Shown: positions 49,564 through 59,380 of the stretch, piece after piece | How positions within the stretch are numbered: the first letter of the stretch is position 1 | Layout: every line of letters begins with the position of its first letter | DNA from: Pseudomonadota bacterium | GTDB taxonomy: Bacteria; Pseudomonadota; Alphaproteobacteria; Rhodobacterales; Rhodobacteraceae | Reading direction: 5' to 3' | Assembly (NCBI GenBank): GCA_020161615.1 | Contig: JAIUPD010000003.1 | Location: 462,507-526,506, forward strand | Length of the DNA: 64,000 bases | Program-made: the position numbers and the translations under genes | Notes under the pieces: model-generated | Databases searched by the model: none | What the model was told of the DNA's origin: nothing | Seen by the model: only the letters and a program-made list of their open reading frames with translations

Positions 49564-51540
49564 ATGCAGCCGGATTCCCATGAGAAACTGACCCGCGCCG
49601 GGTTGAACCTGATCCAGCAGGCGCTGTCCATTTTCGACAGCGACCTGCGCCTCGCCGTCTGCAATCCCCGCTATCAGGAGATGTTCGGCCTGCCCGATGC
49701 GCTGGTCCGCCCCGGCGCCTCGTTCGAGGAGACGATCCGCTTTCTGGTGCGGCGCGGCGAATACGGCCCGCCCGGCGATGTCGAGGAGGCGGTGCGCCTC
49801 AGGGTCGAGACGGCGCGCGATTTCCGCCCGCATTACATGGAGCGCCAGCGGGCCAACGGCCGCTGGGTTTCGGTCGAAGGCGCGCCGCTGGCGCAGGGCG
49901 GCTGGGTCACGGTCTATACCGACATCACCGAAATCAAGCTGCAGGAGCAATTGCTGCGCGCGCGCTCCGAGGAACTCTCGGGCCAGCTGCTGGCCCATGC
50001 CGAGCGGCTGGGGCTGGCCAACCGGCAACTCGCCTCGACCAATGCGATGCTCGAGGAGACGCAGCGCGAATTGACCGAGATGGAGGCGCGCACCCGTCTG
50101 GTGACCGAGATGATGCCGGCGCATATCGCCCATCTCGACCGCAACCTCGTCTATACCTATTCCAACCGGCGCCTGTCGTCGCTGGTGCCGGGCGTGCCCG
50201 CCAATGTCGTCGGCATGCGCTTCGAGGAGGCGGTCGGTCCCCAGTTGCACGCCGCCCTCATCGCCGACATGCGGCGCACCCTGCAGGGCGAGGATGCGGT
50301 GCGGGAGTTGACGCATGAGGACAGCGGGCGGCGGATCCGCGTGGTGATGACCCCCGACCCGCGCAATGCCTCCGATGGGCAGGAGGGCGGGGTCTATCTG
50401 CTGACCACCGACATCACGGCCGAGACCCAGGCCCGCGCCGCCCTGATGCAGACCCGCAAGCGCGAGGTGGCGGCGCAGCTCACCTCGGGCCTCGCGCATG
50501 ATTTCTCGAACCTCCTGACCATCATCCTGGGGCTGCAGGACAAGCTCGCCCGCCTGCCCGGCCTGCCGCCCGAGGCGGCCGAGGCCGTGCGTGCCACCCA
50601 GGCCGCGGCCCGGCGCGGCGGGACATTGCTCAGGCGGATCGGCGAGATGTCGGGCGCGCGGGTGCTGAACCCCCAGTCCACGGATCTGGAGCCGCTGCTG
50701 GACGATCTGCGGATGATGGCCTCGCCCTCGCTGCCCGCGGGCATGCGGCTTTCCATCGCGCTGGAACCCGGCCTCGGGCGGGTCATGCTGGACCCCGGCG
50801 CGACGCAGGACGCGCTGTTGAACCTGATCCTCAACGCCCGCGACGCCATCGGCTGCAGCGAGGAGGGCGGCGGCCAGATCCGCCTTTCGGCCCGCCGCGT
50901 GCAGGATACCTGGCTGGAGCTTGCGGTCGAGGATGACGGGCCGGGCTTCACCGACGAGGCGCTGAAACGCGGGCTCGACCCGTTCTTTACCACGAAGGGG
51001 GCCGAGGGCTCGGGCCTCGGGCTGGCGATGGTCTATGATCAGGCCTCGCTCGCCGGCGGCACGGTGCGGCTGGCCAACCGGCCCGAGGGCGGCGCCCGGG
51101 TCACGCTGCGCCTGCCGCTGCGCCCGGCGGCCGACCCCGCACCGGACGAGACGCGGCTGGTGCTGCTGGTCGAGGACAGCGCCGAGATCCGCATGCTGGT
51201 GCGCGAGATGCTGGTGGGCCTGGGCCATAGGGTGATCGAGGCGGAAACGGCCGAGGATGCCCGCGCCCTGGCGCTGCTGCCCGAGATCGGCCTGGTGCTG
51301 TCGGACATCCAGCTGAAGGGCGTGGAAACCGGCCCCGACCTGCTGGCCCGGCTGCGCGGCCTGCGCCCGGGGCTGGCGATGGCGCTGATGACCTCGCTGC
51401 CGCCCTCGGACCCGCTGCGCGCGCGGGCAGCCCGGGACGCCGCCGTGCTGGCCAAACCCTTCAGCCCCGCCGAACTTGACGCCTTCCTGCGCAGCGCCGC
51501 CTCGGCTATGCCGGGGGCCGAACGCGCCGCCCTGCCCTAA
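49564..51540 (+). CDS. Hybrid PAS sensor histidine kinase with C-terminal receiver
   Basis: A 658-residue cytoplasmic sensor. Two PAS domains (QALSIFDSDLRLAVCNPRYQ near residue 20; HIAHLDRNLVYTYSNRRLSS near 185) flank a coiled-coil segment (~120-175). The kinase core has the H box TSGLAHDFSNLLTIILG (His near 310), N box LNLILNARDAIG, and G boxes EDDGPGF and EGSGLGLAMVYD. A receiver domain ends the protein with the phospho-acceptor Asp in LVLSDIQLKG. No transmembrane helix. The response regulator follows nine bases downstream, so the pair forms a multistep relay. Signal unknown. Confidence 0.9.
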   Translation: MQPDSHEKLTRAGLNLIQQALSIFDSDLRLAVCNPRYQEMFGLPDALVRPGASFEETIRFLVRRGEYGPPGDVEEAVRLRVETARDFRPHYMERQRANGRWVSVEGAPLAQGGWVTVYTDITEIKLQEQLLRARSEELSGQLLAHAERLGLANRQLASTNAMLEETQRELTEMEARTRLVTEMMPAHIAHLDRNLVYTYSNRRLSSLVPGVPANVVGMRFEEAVGPQLHAALIADMRRTLQGEDAVRELTHEDSGRRIRVVMTPDPRNASDGQEGGVYLLTTDITAETQARAALMQTRKREVAAQLTSGLAHDFSNLLTIILGLQDKLARLPGLPPEAAEAVRATQAAARRGGTLLRRIGEMSGARVLNPQSTDLEPLLDDLRMMASPSLPAGMRLSIALEPGLGRVMLDPGATQDALLNLILNARDAIGCSEEGGGQIRLSARRVQDTWLELAVEDDGPGFTDEALKRGLDPFFTTKGAEGSGLGLAMVYDQASLAGGTVRLANRPEGGARVTLRLPLRPAADPAPDETRLVLLVEDSAEIRMLVREMLVGLGHRVIEAETAEDARALALLPEIGLVLSDIQLKGVETGPDLLARLRGLRPGLAMALMTSLPPSDPLRARAARDAAVLAKPFSPAELDAFLRSAASAMPGAERAALP

Positions 51541-51549
51541 GGATTCCCG

Positions 51550-52254
51550 ATGACGCAGCCCCATGTCGCCATCCTCGACGACGAGGCCGAAATCCGCCGC
51601 ATCCTGGCCGATGCGTTGACCGAGGCGGGGTTCCGCACGTCGACCTTCTCGCGGGCGACGGAGTTCGAGGCAGCGCTGAAACGGACGGCGCCCGATGTAT
51701 GCCTGGTCGATCTGGGACTGCCCGACCGCGACGGGCTGGCGCTGGTGCACCGGCTTGCGCTGGAATCGGGGGCGACGATCATCATCATCTCGGGCCGGGC
51801 GGCGGCCTCCGACCGGGTGACGGGGCTGGAACTGGGGGCCGACGATTACATCATCAAACCCTTCGAACCCGCCGAGGTGGTGGCCCGGATCCGCGCCCGG
51901 CTGCGGAAATCGCGTCCCGCGGCCGAGGCGGGCGGCTCGGTCGCGCGCTTCAACGGCTGGGAGGCGCAGTTCGACCGCTACCTGCTGATCGGACCGGACG
52001 GAACGGACGTCCCCTTCAGCCATGCCGAGGGCGAGGTGCTGCGCCTGTTCCTCGAGGCGCCGAAGCGGCTGATTTCGCGGACGCAGATGCAGGAATCACT
52101 GGGGGGCGCGGCGGGCGAGAGCTTCGACCGGGCGATGGATGTGCGGATCTCGCGGCTTCGCGCGAAACTGGGCGAGGACCCGAAGAACCCGCGCCTGATC
52201 AAGACGATCTATGGCGCAGGCTACATCTTCCTCGGCGATGTGAGCTGGCACTGA
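51550..52254 (+). CDS. OmpR-family response regulator
   Basis: A 234-residue regulator. The receiver has the acidic pair (LDDEAEIRRIL), phospho-acceptor Asp in DVCLVDLGLPDRDG near residue 53, and the Lys in DDYIIKPFEPAEV. A C-terminal winged helix follows (FSHAEGEVLRLFLEAPKRLI ... SRLRAKLGEDPKNPRLIKTI YG region), so it binds DNA. It is the probable partner of the hybrid kinase. Its targets are unknown. Confidence 0.92.
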   Translation: MTQPHVAILDDEAEIRRILADALTEAGFRTSTFSRATEFEAALKRTAPDVCLVDLGLPDRDGLALVHRLALESGATIIIISGRAAASDRVTGLELGADDYIIKPFEPAEVVARIRARLRKSRPAAEAGGSVARFNGWEAQFDRYLLIGPDGTDVPFSHAEGEVLRLFLEAPKRLISRTQMQESLGGAAGESFDRAMDVRISRLRAKLGEDPKNPRLIKTIYGAGYIFLGDVSWH

Positions 52255-52400
52255 CGGCGCCGGGCCGCAGGCTCTCGCCCACCCGCCCCGCCTGCGGCCC
52301 GCCGCCTGCCTTGCCCGGGCCGCCCGGAGGAGACCCGGCAAGCGGGTGGCAAGCGCCCCGCACAGGCCGGACCCTCGGAGCGGGCAGACTGGGTGGAGTT

Positions 52401-52420
52401 GCGTATTTTCGGCAAAGTGA
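52401..52420. repeat. GCGTATTTTxGGCAAAGTGA repeat, copy A
   Basis: GCGTATTTTCGGCAAAGTGA lies 146 bases after the response-regulator stop. The same 20-mer with one changed base is at 59361-59380, also directly downstream of a regulator gene (lexA). It shares GCGTATTT with the CATTCTGCC repeats in reverse orientation. Confidence 0.65.
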
Positions 52421-52456
52421 AAAGGCGCGCCGGATCGCCCCTGCCTGACCGCCCCT

Positions 52457-52641
52457 TGTCATCTTCGTTCCGCAAATATCCTCGGGGGTCCGGGGGTGGA
52501 AAACCCCCGGGGCCGCCGCGGGTGTCCCGTTCCTGCCTGGTCGCGCCCCCACCGCCCCCTGGGGCTGCGCATGAATGCGCAGCCCTCCTCGCCCGGGGAG
52601 CCCGTGGCAGCGGGGGACGAGGGCGAAACCTCTCCCCCTTT
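52457..52641. repeat. Composite intergenic repeat, forward copy
   Basis: TCATCTTCGTTCCGCAAATA (52459-52478) leads to TCCTCGGGGG; the hairpin CCGGGGG/CCCCCGG with loop TGGAAAA (52490-52510) and a GC-rich stretch follow, with an additional palindrome CTGCGCATGAATGCGCAG (52565-52582), then the end module GGGGGACGAGGGCGAAACCT (52612-52631). Together with copy A it fills the 477-base gap 52255-52731; no gene is apparent there. Confidence 0.8.
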
Positions 52642-52731
52642 CGGCATGAAACCGCAACAGGGCTGAAACAATCCCCGGTCAGCCTGCCAGCTTCCTTGCC
52701 AAGAGCGTTCCGATCTGATTCTCAGGGGGCC

Positions 52732-53700
52732 ATGAACCGCCGCATCCATCCAGAACCGCGCCTCGACCGGCCGCGCCCGTCGGGCGTCCTGCCGCTGGCG
52801 GGTTCCGCCCATGTCTGGTGGCACCCGGGCACCCTGCCCTCGGCCGAGGCCGCCCGCATCGCCGCACCAAAGCCCGTTCTGCCCGGCCTGCCCGCCGACC
52901 GTCCGCTGGTCATGGGCATCCTCAACACCACGCCCGACAGTTTCAGCGACGGCGGCACGCTCTCGGGGCTGGAGGATGCGCTGGCCCGGGCCCGGGCCAT
53001 GGTCGCGGCCGGGGCCGATATCCTCGACATCGGCGGCGAATCGACCCGGCCGGGCGCGGCCGAAGTCCCGGTGGACGAGGAAATCGCCCGCACCGCGCCC
53101 CTGATCCGGGCGCTCCGAGCAGACGGCATCGCCACGCCCGTCTCCATCGACACCCGCAAGGCCCGCGTCGCCGCGGCGGCGATCGAGGCGGGGGCGGACA
53201 TCATCAACGATGTCTCGGCCCTGACCTGGGACCCCGATCTGGCCCGCGTCACCGCCGAGGCCGGGGTGCCGATCTGCCTGATGCATGCCCAGGGCACGCC
53301 GCAGACCATGCAGGCCGATCCCCGCTATGACGATGTGCTGGTCGAGGTCTATGACTGGCTGGCCGCCCGCATGGATCATGCCGTGGCCCAGGGAATCGCG
53401 CCCGAGCGGCTGATCACCGATCCCGGCATCGGTTTCGGCAAGACCCAGCGGCACAACCTGACCTTGCTGCAGGGGCTTTCCCTGTTCCATTCGCTGGGGG
53501 CGCCGGTTCTGCTCGGCGCCTCGCGCAAGCGCTTCATCGGCACCATTTCGGGGGTCGAGGTCGCGGCGGATCGGCTGGCGGGTTCGCTGGCCGTGGCCCT
53601 GCAGGCCGCAGGCCAGGGCGCGCAGATCCTGCGCGTCCACGATGTTTCAGAAACTATTCAGGCGCTGGCGCTCTGGCGTGCGCTGGCTTCGGAGGATTGA
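52732..53700 (+). CDS. folP: Dihydropteroate synthase
   Basis: A 322-residue TIM-barrel enzyme joining p-aminobenzoate to dihydropterin pyrophosphate in folate synthesis. Signatures [15 protein letters not shown] near residue 61, [14 protein letters not shown] near 97, and [23 protein letters not shown] and GASRKRFIG later. An N-terminal extension of about 55 residues ([15 protein letters not shown]) precedes the barrel, a common feature in this family of bacteria. The upstream open frame to 52393 runs through repeats and is not coding. glmM starts two bases after the stop. Confidence 0.94.
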   Translation: MNRRIHPEPRLDRPRPSGVLPLAGSAHVWWHPGTLPSAEAARIAAPKPVLPGLPADRPLVMGILNTTPDSFSDGGTLSGLEDALARARAMVAAGADILDIGGESTRPGAAEVPVDEEIARTAPLIRALRADGIATPVSIDTRKARVAAAAIEAGADIINDVSALTWDPDLARVTAEAGVPICLMHAQGTPQTMQADPRYDDVLVEVYDWLAARMDHAVAQGIAPERLITDPGIGFGKTQRHNLTLLQGLSLFHSLGAPVLLGASRKRFIGTISGVEVAADRLAGSLAVALQAAGQGAQILRVHDVSETIQALALWRALASED

Positions 53701-53702
53701 TT

Positions 53703-55046
53703 ATGACGAGAAAGCTCTTTGGGACGGACGGGGTGCGGGGCCAGGCGAACAGCTGGCCGATGACGGCCGAACTGGCCTTGAAACTGGGCGCCGCCGCCGG
53801 GCGCTATTTCCGCCAGGACGGCAAGAACGGCCACCGGGTGGTGATCGGCAAGGACACGCGGCTGAGCTGCTACATGCTGGAGAACGCGCTGACCGCGGGC
53901 CTGACCTCGACGGGCATGAACGTCCTGCTGCTCGGCCCGGTGCCGACGCCTGCCGTGGGCTTCCTCACCCGCTCGATGCGCGCGGATGTCGGCATCATGA
54001 TCTCGGCCAGCCACAACCCGGCCACCGACAATGGCATCAAGTTCTTCGGTCCCGACGGGTTCAAGCTCTCTGACGAGGCCGAGGCCGAGATCGAGGCGAT
54101 CCTCGAAGGCGAATGCTTGCTGGCCGCCCCGGGCGACATCGGCCGCGCCAAGCGGATCGAGGACGGCCGCGGCCGCTATGTCGAATACGCCAAGACCACC
54201 CTGCCCCGGGGCGCGCGCCTGAGTGGGCTCAAGGTCGTGGTCGATTGCGCCAATGGCGCCGCCTACAAGGCCGCGCCCGAGGTGCTGTGGGAACTTGGCG
54301 CCGAGGTCATCCCGCTGGGCGTCAGCCCCAACGGGCGCAACATCAATGACGGCGTGGGCTCGACCAAGCCGCAGCTCGCCGCCGAGACGGTCGTGGCGCA
54401 TGGTGCCGATATCGGTATCTGCCTGGATGGCGATGCCGACCGGGTCTTGATCCTGGACGAGCACGGCCAGGTCGCGGATGGCGATCAGATCATGGCGCTT
54501 TTCGCCAGCCGCTGGGCCGCGGAGGAGCGTCTGAACGACGGGACGCTGGTGGCGACGGTCATGTCGAACCTCGGCCTGGAGCGTTTCCTTCAGGGCCAGG
54601 GCCTACATCTGGAACGCACCAACGTGGGCGACCGCTATGTGGTCGAGCGGATGCGCAACCGGGGCTTCAACTTGGGCGGCGAGCAATCGGGCCATATCGT
54701 CATGACCGATTACGCCACCACCGGCGACGGCCTCATCGCCGGGCTGCAATTCCTGCTGGCCATGGCCGAGACCGGCAAGCCTGCCTCGGCCCTGACCCGC
54801 CAGTTCGACCCGGTGCCGCAGCAATTGCGCAACGTCCGCTATGGCGCCGGTCAGGCGCCGATGGAGGCCGCCGCCGTCAAGGCCGCGGTGCGCGATGCCG
54901 AGGCGCGGCTCACCGGACGCGGGCGGCTTCTGATCCGCAAGTCCGGCACCGAGCCCTTGGTCCGTGTCATGGCCGAATGCGAGGACCCCGCCCTTCTGGA
55001 CGAGATCCTCAGCGGCATCGTCGCCGAGATCGAGGCCGCGCTGTAA
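53703..55046 (+). CDS. glmM: Phosphoglucosamine mutase
   Basis: A 447-residue phosphohexomutase converting glucosamine-6-P to glucosamine-1-P for peptidoglycan precursors. The catalytic phospho-Ser is in [20 protein letters not shown] near residue 102; the Mg loop is [10 protein letters not shown] near 243; the sugar loop is GGEQSGHIV near 330; the phosphate loop is [15 protein letters not shown] near 412. folP-glmM adjacency is widespread in bacteria. ATG 53703 was chosen over an in-frame TTG two codons earlier. Confidence 0.96.
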   Translation: MTRKLFGTDGVRGQANSWPMTAELALKLGAAAGRYFRQDGKNGHRVVIGKDTRLSCYMLENALTAGLTSTGMNVLLLGPVPTPAVGFLTRSMRADVGIMISASHNPATDNGIKFFGPDGFKLSDEAEAEIEAILEGECLLAAPGDIGRAKRIEDGRGRYVEYAKTTLPRGARLSGLKVVVDCANGAAYKAAPEVLWELGAEVIPLGVSPNGRNINDGVGSTKPQLAAETVVAHGADIGICLDGDADRVLILDEHGQVADGDQIMALFASRWAAEERLNDGTLVATVMSNLGLERFLQGQGLHLERTNVGDRYVVERMRNRGFNLGGEQSGHIVMTDYATTGDGLIAGLQFLLAMAETGKPASALTRQFDPVPQQLRNVRYGAGQAPMEAAAVKAAVRDAEARLTGRGRLLIRKSGTEPLVRVMAECEDPALLDEILSGIVAEIEAAL

Positions 55047-55119
55047 GGCCCCGCACGGGATTGGCGGCTTTCCTTCGCCGCGTTCTGGCGCTAGTCAGGA
55101 CGCGCAAGGAGGGCCCGCC

Positions 55120-55932
55120 ATGGCAAGCATTCTCGACCGGATCAAGGCCTACAAGCTGGAGGAAGTCGCCGCCGCCAAGGCCCGGCTGCCGCTTTCCGCG
55201 CTTGAGGATCGGGCCCGCGCCGCCTCCGCCCCGCGTGGTTTCGCCGCTGCCTTGACCCGGGCCTCGGCCACCGGCTACGGGCTGATTGCCGAGATCAAGA
55301 AGGCGAGCCCTTCGAAGGGCCTCATCCGCGCCGATTTCGACCCGCCGGCGCTCGCCCGCGCCTATCAGGCGGGGGGCGCGACCTGCCTCTCGGTGCTGAC
55401 CGACGCCCCCAGCTTTCAGGGCGCCCCCGAATTCCTGACCGCGGCCCGCGCGGCGGTCGATCTGCCCTGCCTGCGCAAGGATTTTCTCTATGACAGCTAT
55501 CAGGTGGCCGAGGCCCGCGCCTGGGGCGCCGATTGCATCCTGATTATCATGGCCTCGGTCTCGGACGTGCAGGCGGCCGAGCTGGAAGAGGCGGCGCTGG
55601 GCTGGGGCATGGATGTGCTGATCGAGGTGCATGACGGTGCCGAGTTGGACCGCGCGCTGGCCCTGAAATCGCCGCTGATCGGCGTCAACAACCGCAACCT
55701 GAACACCTTCGAAATGTCGCTCGACACCACCCGCATGCTGGCCGCGCGGGTGCCCGCCGGTCGGACGCTGGTCTGCGAAAGCGGCCTCTTCACCCCCGCC
55801 GATCTGGCCGACATGGCCGGCCACGGGGCGCGCTGTTTCCTCATTGGCGAAAGCCTGATGCGGCAGGCGGATGTGACGGCCGCGACCCGCGCCCTGCTGG
55901 CCGATCCCGCGCCCGCCCGGATCGCGTCATGA
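55120..55932 (+). CDS. trpC: Indole-3-glycerol phosphate synthase
   Basis: A 270-residue TIM barrel catalysing ring closure in tryptophan synthesis. Key parts: [40 protein letters not shown] (catalytic Lys and substrate loop), [31 protein letters not shown] and [18 protein letters not shown] lies eight bases before ATG 55120. trpG and trpD are not upstream here; folP-glmM are. It overlaps moaC by ATGA. Confidence 0.95.
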   Translation: MASILDRIKAYKLEEVAAAKARLPLSALEDRARAASAPRGFAAALTRASATGYGLIAEIKKASPSKGLIRADFDPPALARAYQAGGATCLSVLTDAPSFQGAPEFLTAARAAVDLPCLRKDFLYDSYQVAEARAWGADCILIIMASVSDVQAAELEEAALGWGMDVLIEVHDGAELDRALALKSPLIGVNNRNLNTFEMSLDTTRMLAARVPAGRTLVCESGLFTPADLADMAGHGARCFLIGESLMRQADVTAATRALLADPAPARIAS

Positions 55933-56411
55933 GTGGCCTCACCCATTTCGACGCCGAGGGCCGGGCGGTGATGGTCGATGTGTCCGAGAAACCCGTGACA
56001 TCGCGGGTTGCGACGGCCTCGGCGCATGTGGTCATGCAGCCCGAAACGCTGGCCCATGTCATCGCCGGCACGGCCAAGAAGGGCGACGTGCTGGGCGTCG
56101 CCCGTCTGGCGGGCATCATGGCCGCCAAGCAGACCAGCGCGCTGATCCCCCTCTGCCACCCGCTGCCGATCACCAAGGTCTCCGTGGATCTGGTCCCCGA
56201 CGAGGCCCTGCCCGGCGTCCGCATCACCGCCGAGGTGAAGACCACCGGCCAGACGGGGGTCGAGATGGAAGCCCTGACCGCCGCCTCCGTCGCCGCGCTC
56301 ACGGTCTACGACATGCTGAAAGCGGTCGAGAAAGGCATGGAAATCGGCGGCATCGCGGTGCTCCGCAAGGAAGGCGGCAAGTCCGGCACCTACGAGCGGG
56401 ACGCGGGATGA
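55929..56411 (+). CDS. moaC: Cyclic pyranopterin monophosphate synthase
   Basis: A 160-residue MoaC, which acts after MoaA to make precursor Z of molybdenum cofactor. Conserved parts: [20 protein letters not shown] near residue 18, [37 protein letters not shown] near 74, [20 protein letters not shown] and the catalytic Lys-Asp region [15 protein letters not shown]. Overlaps trpC at its start and the GIY-YIG gene at its stop, both by ATGA. Confidence 0.95.
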   Translation: MSGLTHFDAEGRAVMVDVSEKPVTSRVATASAHVVMQPETLAHVIAGTAKKGDVLGVARLAGIMAAKQTSALIPLCHPLPITKVSVDLVPDEALPGVRITAEVKTTGQTGVEMEALTAASVAALTVYDMLKAVEKGMEIGGIAVLRKEGGKSGTYERDAG

Positions 56412-57307
56412 ATACGCGCGGCCGGTCGCTGGAACTCTTCTTCGTCGATGGGCGGCCAGACGGTATGCTGACGGCTGAGGTGTTCAACTGGACCGGGCAC
56501 GTCCTGCGCGCCCCCCGCACCCAGCTGCGCGAGGCGCTCGACCGTCGCGAGGCGGGCCACACCGGCGTCTACCTCCTGCTGGGTGAAGCCGAGGGCCGCA
56601 CACGGCTTTATGTCGGCGAGGCCGAGGATATGCGCGAGCGGATGCGAGGGCATGTTTCGGGCAAGGATTGGTGGGAGACGGTGGCGCTCATCTCCACAGC
56701 ATCGGACGCGCTTCATAAAGCCCATGTCAAATACCTGGAATCCCGCCTGGTCGAGATCGCCCGCGCGGTCGGCGCCGTCGACCTAGACAATAGTAACACG
56801 CCGACGCGCAGCAGCCTCTCCGAGGCCGCGACCGCCTCGATGGAGAGCTTCATCGAAACGCTGATGATGGTCCTGCCCGCGATCCGCATTGACGCATTCC
56901 TCGACAAGCGCCGGTCGATCGAGACCAAGGAAGCGTCGTCTCACACCTCGGCCGATCCCGTCTTCGAATTTCGGGTGCCACGACACGGAGTGGCCGCCAA
57001 GGCCACTTTGCGTGATGGCGAAATGATCGTTCATGCGGGGTCGGTCGTGCGGCCTGCGTGGGTCGGGGACCGCAAGCACAACACCCATTATTTTGTACTG
57101 CACGATGAACTCGTCGCCAACGGCACGATCCGCATGGAAGGCGACGCCGCAGTCATGGCAGCCGATTTCGCCTTCTCGAGCCCCTCGGCAGCAGCAGCCG
57201 TGGTCGCGGGCCGGTCTGCGAACGGACGTACCTCGTGGCTGCACGTCCCCAGTGGTCAGACCTACGCCGCCTGGGAGGAAGCACAAGTTAAGGAGACGCG
57301 CCCATGA
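56408..57307 (+). CDS. GIY-YIG nuclease-like protein with C-terminal DUF4357
   Basis: A 299-residue protein. Residues ~50-150 match a GIY-YIG-like fold: [20 protein letters not shown] (the GVY...YVG pair), [11 protein letters not shown], and a conserved later part [13 protein letters not shown] with the catalytic-type Glu. A helical linker ([20 protein letters not shown]) leads to a C-terminal DUF4357-type domain ([20 protein letters not shown] ... [19 protein letters not shown]). Function is unknown; related proteins are often near defence or DNA-processing genes. It overlaps moaC and moeA by ATGA at both ends and has slightly AT-richer spots. Confidence 0.75.
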   Translation: MNTRGRSLELFFVDGRPDGMLTAEVFNWTGHVLRAPRTQLREALDRREAGHTGVYLLLGEAEGRTRLYVGEAEDMRERMRGHVSGKDWWETVALISTASDALHKAHVKYLESRLVEIARAVGAVDLDNSNTPTRSSLSEAATASMESFIETLMMVLPAIRIDAFLDKRRSIETKEASSHTSADPVFEFRVPRHGVAAKATLRDGEMIVHAGSVVRPAWVGDRKHNTHYFVLHDELVANGTIRMEGDAAVMAADFAFSSPSAAAAVVAGRSANGRTSWLHVPSGQTYAAWEEAQVKETRP

Positions 57308-58479
57308 TCGGCGTCGAGGAAGCGCAGGCGCTCTGCCTCGCCCTTGTTTCGGCCGCGCCCGAAACCGAGACCCTGCCGCTGGTTCAGGCCGCCGGCCGCG
57401 TCCTCGCCCGCCCCGTCGCGACCCCCCGGGCGCAGCCGCCCTTCGCCTCGGCGGCAATGGACGGCTACGCGGTTCGGGATGCCGAGGTGGCGATCGGCGC
57501 CCGGTTCACCCTGGTCGGCGAAAGCGCCGCCGGGCACCGGTGGGAGGGGCGCCTCGCCCCCGGCCAGGCGGTGCGGATCTTCACCGGCGCCCCGGTCCCC
57601 GAAGGCGCCGACCATGTGGTGATCCAGGAGGATGTGGTCCGCGAGGGCGATTCGCTCACGATCCAGCCCAACCTCGGCTCAGGCCCCAACATCCGCGCCG
57701 CCGGGGTGGATTTTCCCGCCGGTTTCACCCTGGCGGCGCCGCGGCGCCTGGGCCCTTCGGATCTGGCGCTGCTGGCGGCGATGAACGTGGCCGAGGTGAC
57801 CGTTTCCCGCCGCCCCCGCGTCGCGCTTCTGGCCACGGGTGACGAGTTGGTCATGCCCGGCGACGCCCCCGGCCCCGACCAGATCATCGCCTCCAACATC
57901 TTCGCGCTGAAGGCGATGGTCGACGCGGCGGGCGGCGAGGGCGTGATCCTGCCCATCGCCCCGGACCGCGAGGAGGCGCTGGAAGCCGCCATGGCCGAGA
58001 TGGCGACGGCCGATATCGCCGTGACCATCGGCGGCGCCTCGGTCGGGGATTACGACCTGGTGGGCAGGGTCGGTGCGGGCCTCGGCATGGAACGCGCCTT
58101 CTACAAGATCGCCATGCGGCCGGGAAAACCGCTGATCGCCGGCCGGCTGGGCGCCGTGCCCTATCTGGGGTTGCCGGGCAATCCCGTCTCGGCCATCGTC
58201 ACCGGGCATCTGTTCCTGGTGCCGCTGGTCCGGCGCTGGCAGGGCCTGGCCGAGGCGCTGCCGACCCGGCTGATGGCGCGGCTGGCGCAGGATGTGGGGC
58301 CGACAGGGCCGCGCACCCATTACATGCGGGCGGTCCTGAAGGACGGGGTGGTGACGCCCTTCGCCGAGCAGGATTCCTCGCTTCTGCGGGTGCTGTCGGA
58401 TGCCAATGTCCTGTTGGAACGTCCGCTGGGCGACCGGCCTCGCAAGGCGGGCGAAGAGGTTCCCGTGCTGCCGCTCTGA
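57304..58479 (+). CDS. moeA: Molybdopterin molybdenumtransferase
   Basis: A 391-residue MoeA that inserts molybdate into adenylylated molybdopterin. Conserved segments: PPFASAAMDGYAVRDAEV near residue 50, GQAVRIFTGAPVPEGADHVV near 88, VALLATGDELVMPG near 175, SNIFALKAMVDAAGGE, TIGGASVGDYDLV near 243 and MRPGKPLIAG near 270, LPGNPVSAIVTGHLF. Overlaps the GIY-YIG gene by ATGA. lexA follows with its own SOS promoter. Confidence 0.95.
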   Translation: MIGVEEAQALCLALVSAAPETETLPLVQAAGRVLARPVATPRAQPPFASAAMDGYAVRDAEVAIGARFTLVGESAAGHRWEGRLAPGQAVRIFTGAPVPEGADHVVIQEDVVREGDSLTIQPNLGSGPNIRAAGVDFPAGFTLAAPRRLGPSDLALLAAMNVAEVTVSRRPRVALLATGDELVMPGDAPGPDQIIASNIFALKAMVDAAGGEGVILPIAPDREEALEAAMAEMATADIAVTIGGASVGDYDLVGRVGAGLGMERAFYKIAMRPGKPLIAGRLGAVPYLGLPGNPVSAIVTGHLFLVPLVRRWQGLAEALPTRLMARLAQDVGPTGPRTHYMRAVLKDGVVTPFAEQDSSLLRVLSDANVLLERPLGDRPRKAGEEVPVLPL

Positions 58480-58487
58480 TCGCGGTG

Positions 58488-58516
58488 TTGACACAAAACG
58501 GGAACATGCGTAGAAC
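58488..58516 (+). promoter_or_regulatory. lexA promoter with alphaproteobacterial SOS box
   Basis: A -35 TTGACA (58488-58493) and -10 TAGAAC (58511-58516) are spaced 17 bases apart. The SOS box GAAC-N7-GAAC (58502-58505 and 58513-58516) overlaps the -10 exactly, so LexA would block its own promoter. GAAC-N7-GAAC equals the known GTTC-N7-GTTC LexA site of alphaproteobacteria read on the other strand. Confidence 0.9.
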
Positions 58517-58555
58517 AGGAGATAAACGCCTGACGTTTGCCTGCTGGAGGACGCG

Positions 58556-59254
58556 ATGCTCACCCGCAAACAGCTCGAACTTCTGGAACTGATCGACGCG
58601 CGCATGAAACGCGACGGCGTGCCGCCTTCGTTCGACGAGATGAAGGATGCGCTGAACCTGCGCTCGAAATCGGGGATCCACCGGCTGATCACCGCGCTGG
58701 AAGAACGCGGCTTCATCCGGCGGCTGGCGCATCGCGCCCGTGCCATCGAGGTGGTGCGCCTGCCCGAAGCGGCCGAGGGCCGGGTTGCCCGGGTGATCGA
58801 CGGCGGCGCCCCGCCCGCGGCCCCAGCCCCTGCCGCCCCCGCCCGGGCGATGGCAGTCAGCAGCGCCGGGGCGATGGACCTGCCGGTGATGGGCCGCATC
58901 GCCGCCGGCACGCCGATCGAGGCGATCTCGGAGGTGTCGCACCATATCGCCGTTCCGGGCTCGATGCTGGGCGGCAAGGGCGACCATTACGCGCTGGAGG
59001 TCCGCGGCGATTCGATGATCGAGGCCGGGATCCATGACGGCGACATCGTGGTGATCCGCGAACAGACGACGGCCGACAACGGCGACATCGTGGTGGCCCT
59101 GGTCGAGGGACAGGAAGCCACGCTCAAGCGGTTCCGCCGGCAACGCGGCATGATCGCGCTGGAAGCCGCGAACCCGGCCTATGAGACGCGCATGCTGCGC
59201 GACGACCAGGTGCAGGTGCAAGGCCGGCTGGTCGGGCTGATCCGCAGCTACTGA
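58556..59254 (+). CDS. lexA: SOS repressor LexA
   Basis: A 232-residue self-cleaving repressor. The N-terminal winged helix ([20 protein letters not shown] ... [20 protein letters not shown]) binds DNA; an Ala/Pro linker follows; the cleavage site Ala-Gly is in [11 protein letters not shown]; the catalytic Ser is in [13 protein letters not shown] and the Lys in [12 protein letters not shown]. It is slightly longer than E. coli LexA because of the Ala/Pro insert, as is usual in this class. GGAGG lies six bases before ATG 58556. Confidence 0.96.
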   Translation: MLTRKQLELLELIDARMKRDGVPPSFDEMKDALNLRSKSGIHRLITALEERGFIRRLAHRARAIEVVRLPEAAEGRVARVIDGGAPPAAPAPAAPARAMAVSSAGAMDLPVMGRIAAGTPIEAISEVSHHIAVPGSMLGGKGDHYALEVRGDSMIEAGIHDGDIVVIREQTTADNGDIVVALVEGQEATLKRFRRQRGMIALEAANPAYETRMLRDDQVQVQGRLVGLIRSY

Positions 59255-59360
59255 GGGCATCGCGACGCGGCGGGTGGGAGCGCGCCCACCCCGCGCGCCT
59301 CCCGCCGCGGAGAGGGTGGCGCTTGGGTTGACCCCGGGGGGCCAGCCCCCCGACCCCCCG

Positions 59361-59380
59361 GCGTATTTTTGGCAAAGTGA
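59361..59380. repeat. GCGTATTTTxGGCAAAGTGA repeat, copy B
   Basis: GCGTATTTTTGGCAAAGTGA follows a GGGGGGCCAGCCCCCC stretch (59336-59351) about 100 bases after lexA and differs from copy A (52401-52420) at one base. A minus-strand GTAGGGTGCGCGCCC (59457-59471) follows further on, related to the hairpin repeats at 2.0-2.2 kb. So three repeat families share the 675-base gap 59255-59929. Confidence 0.65.
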
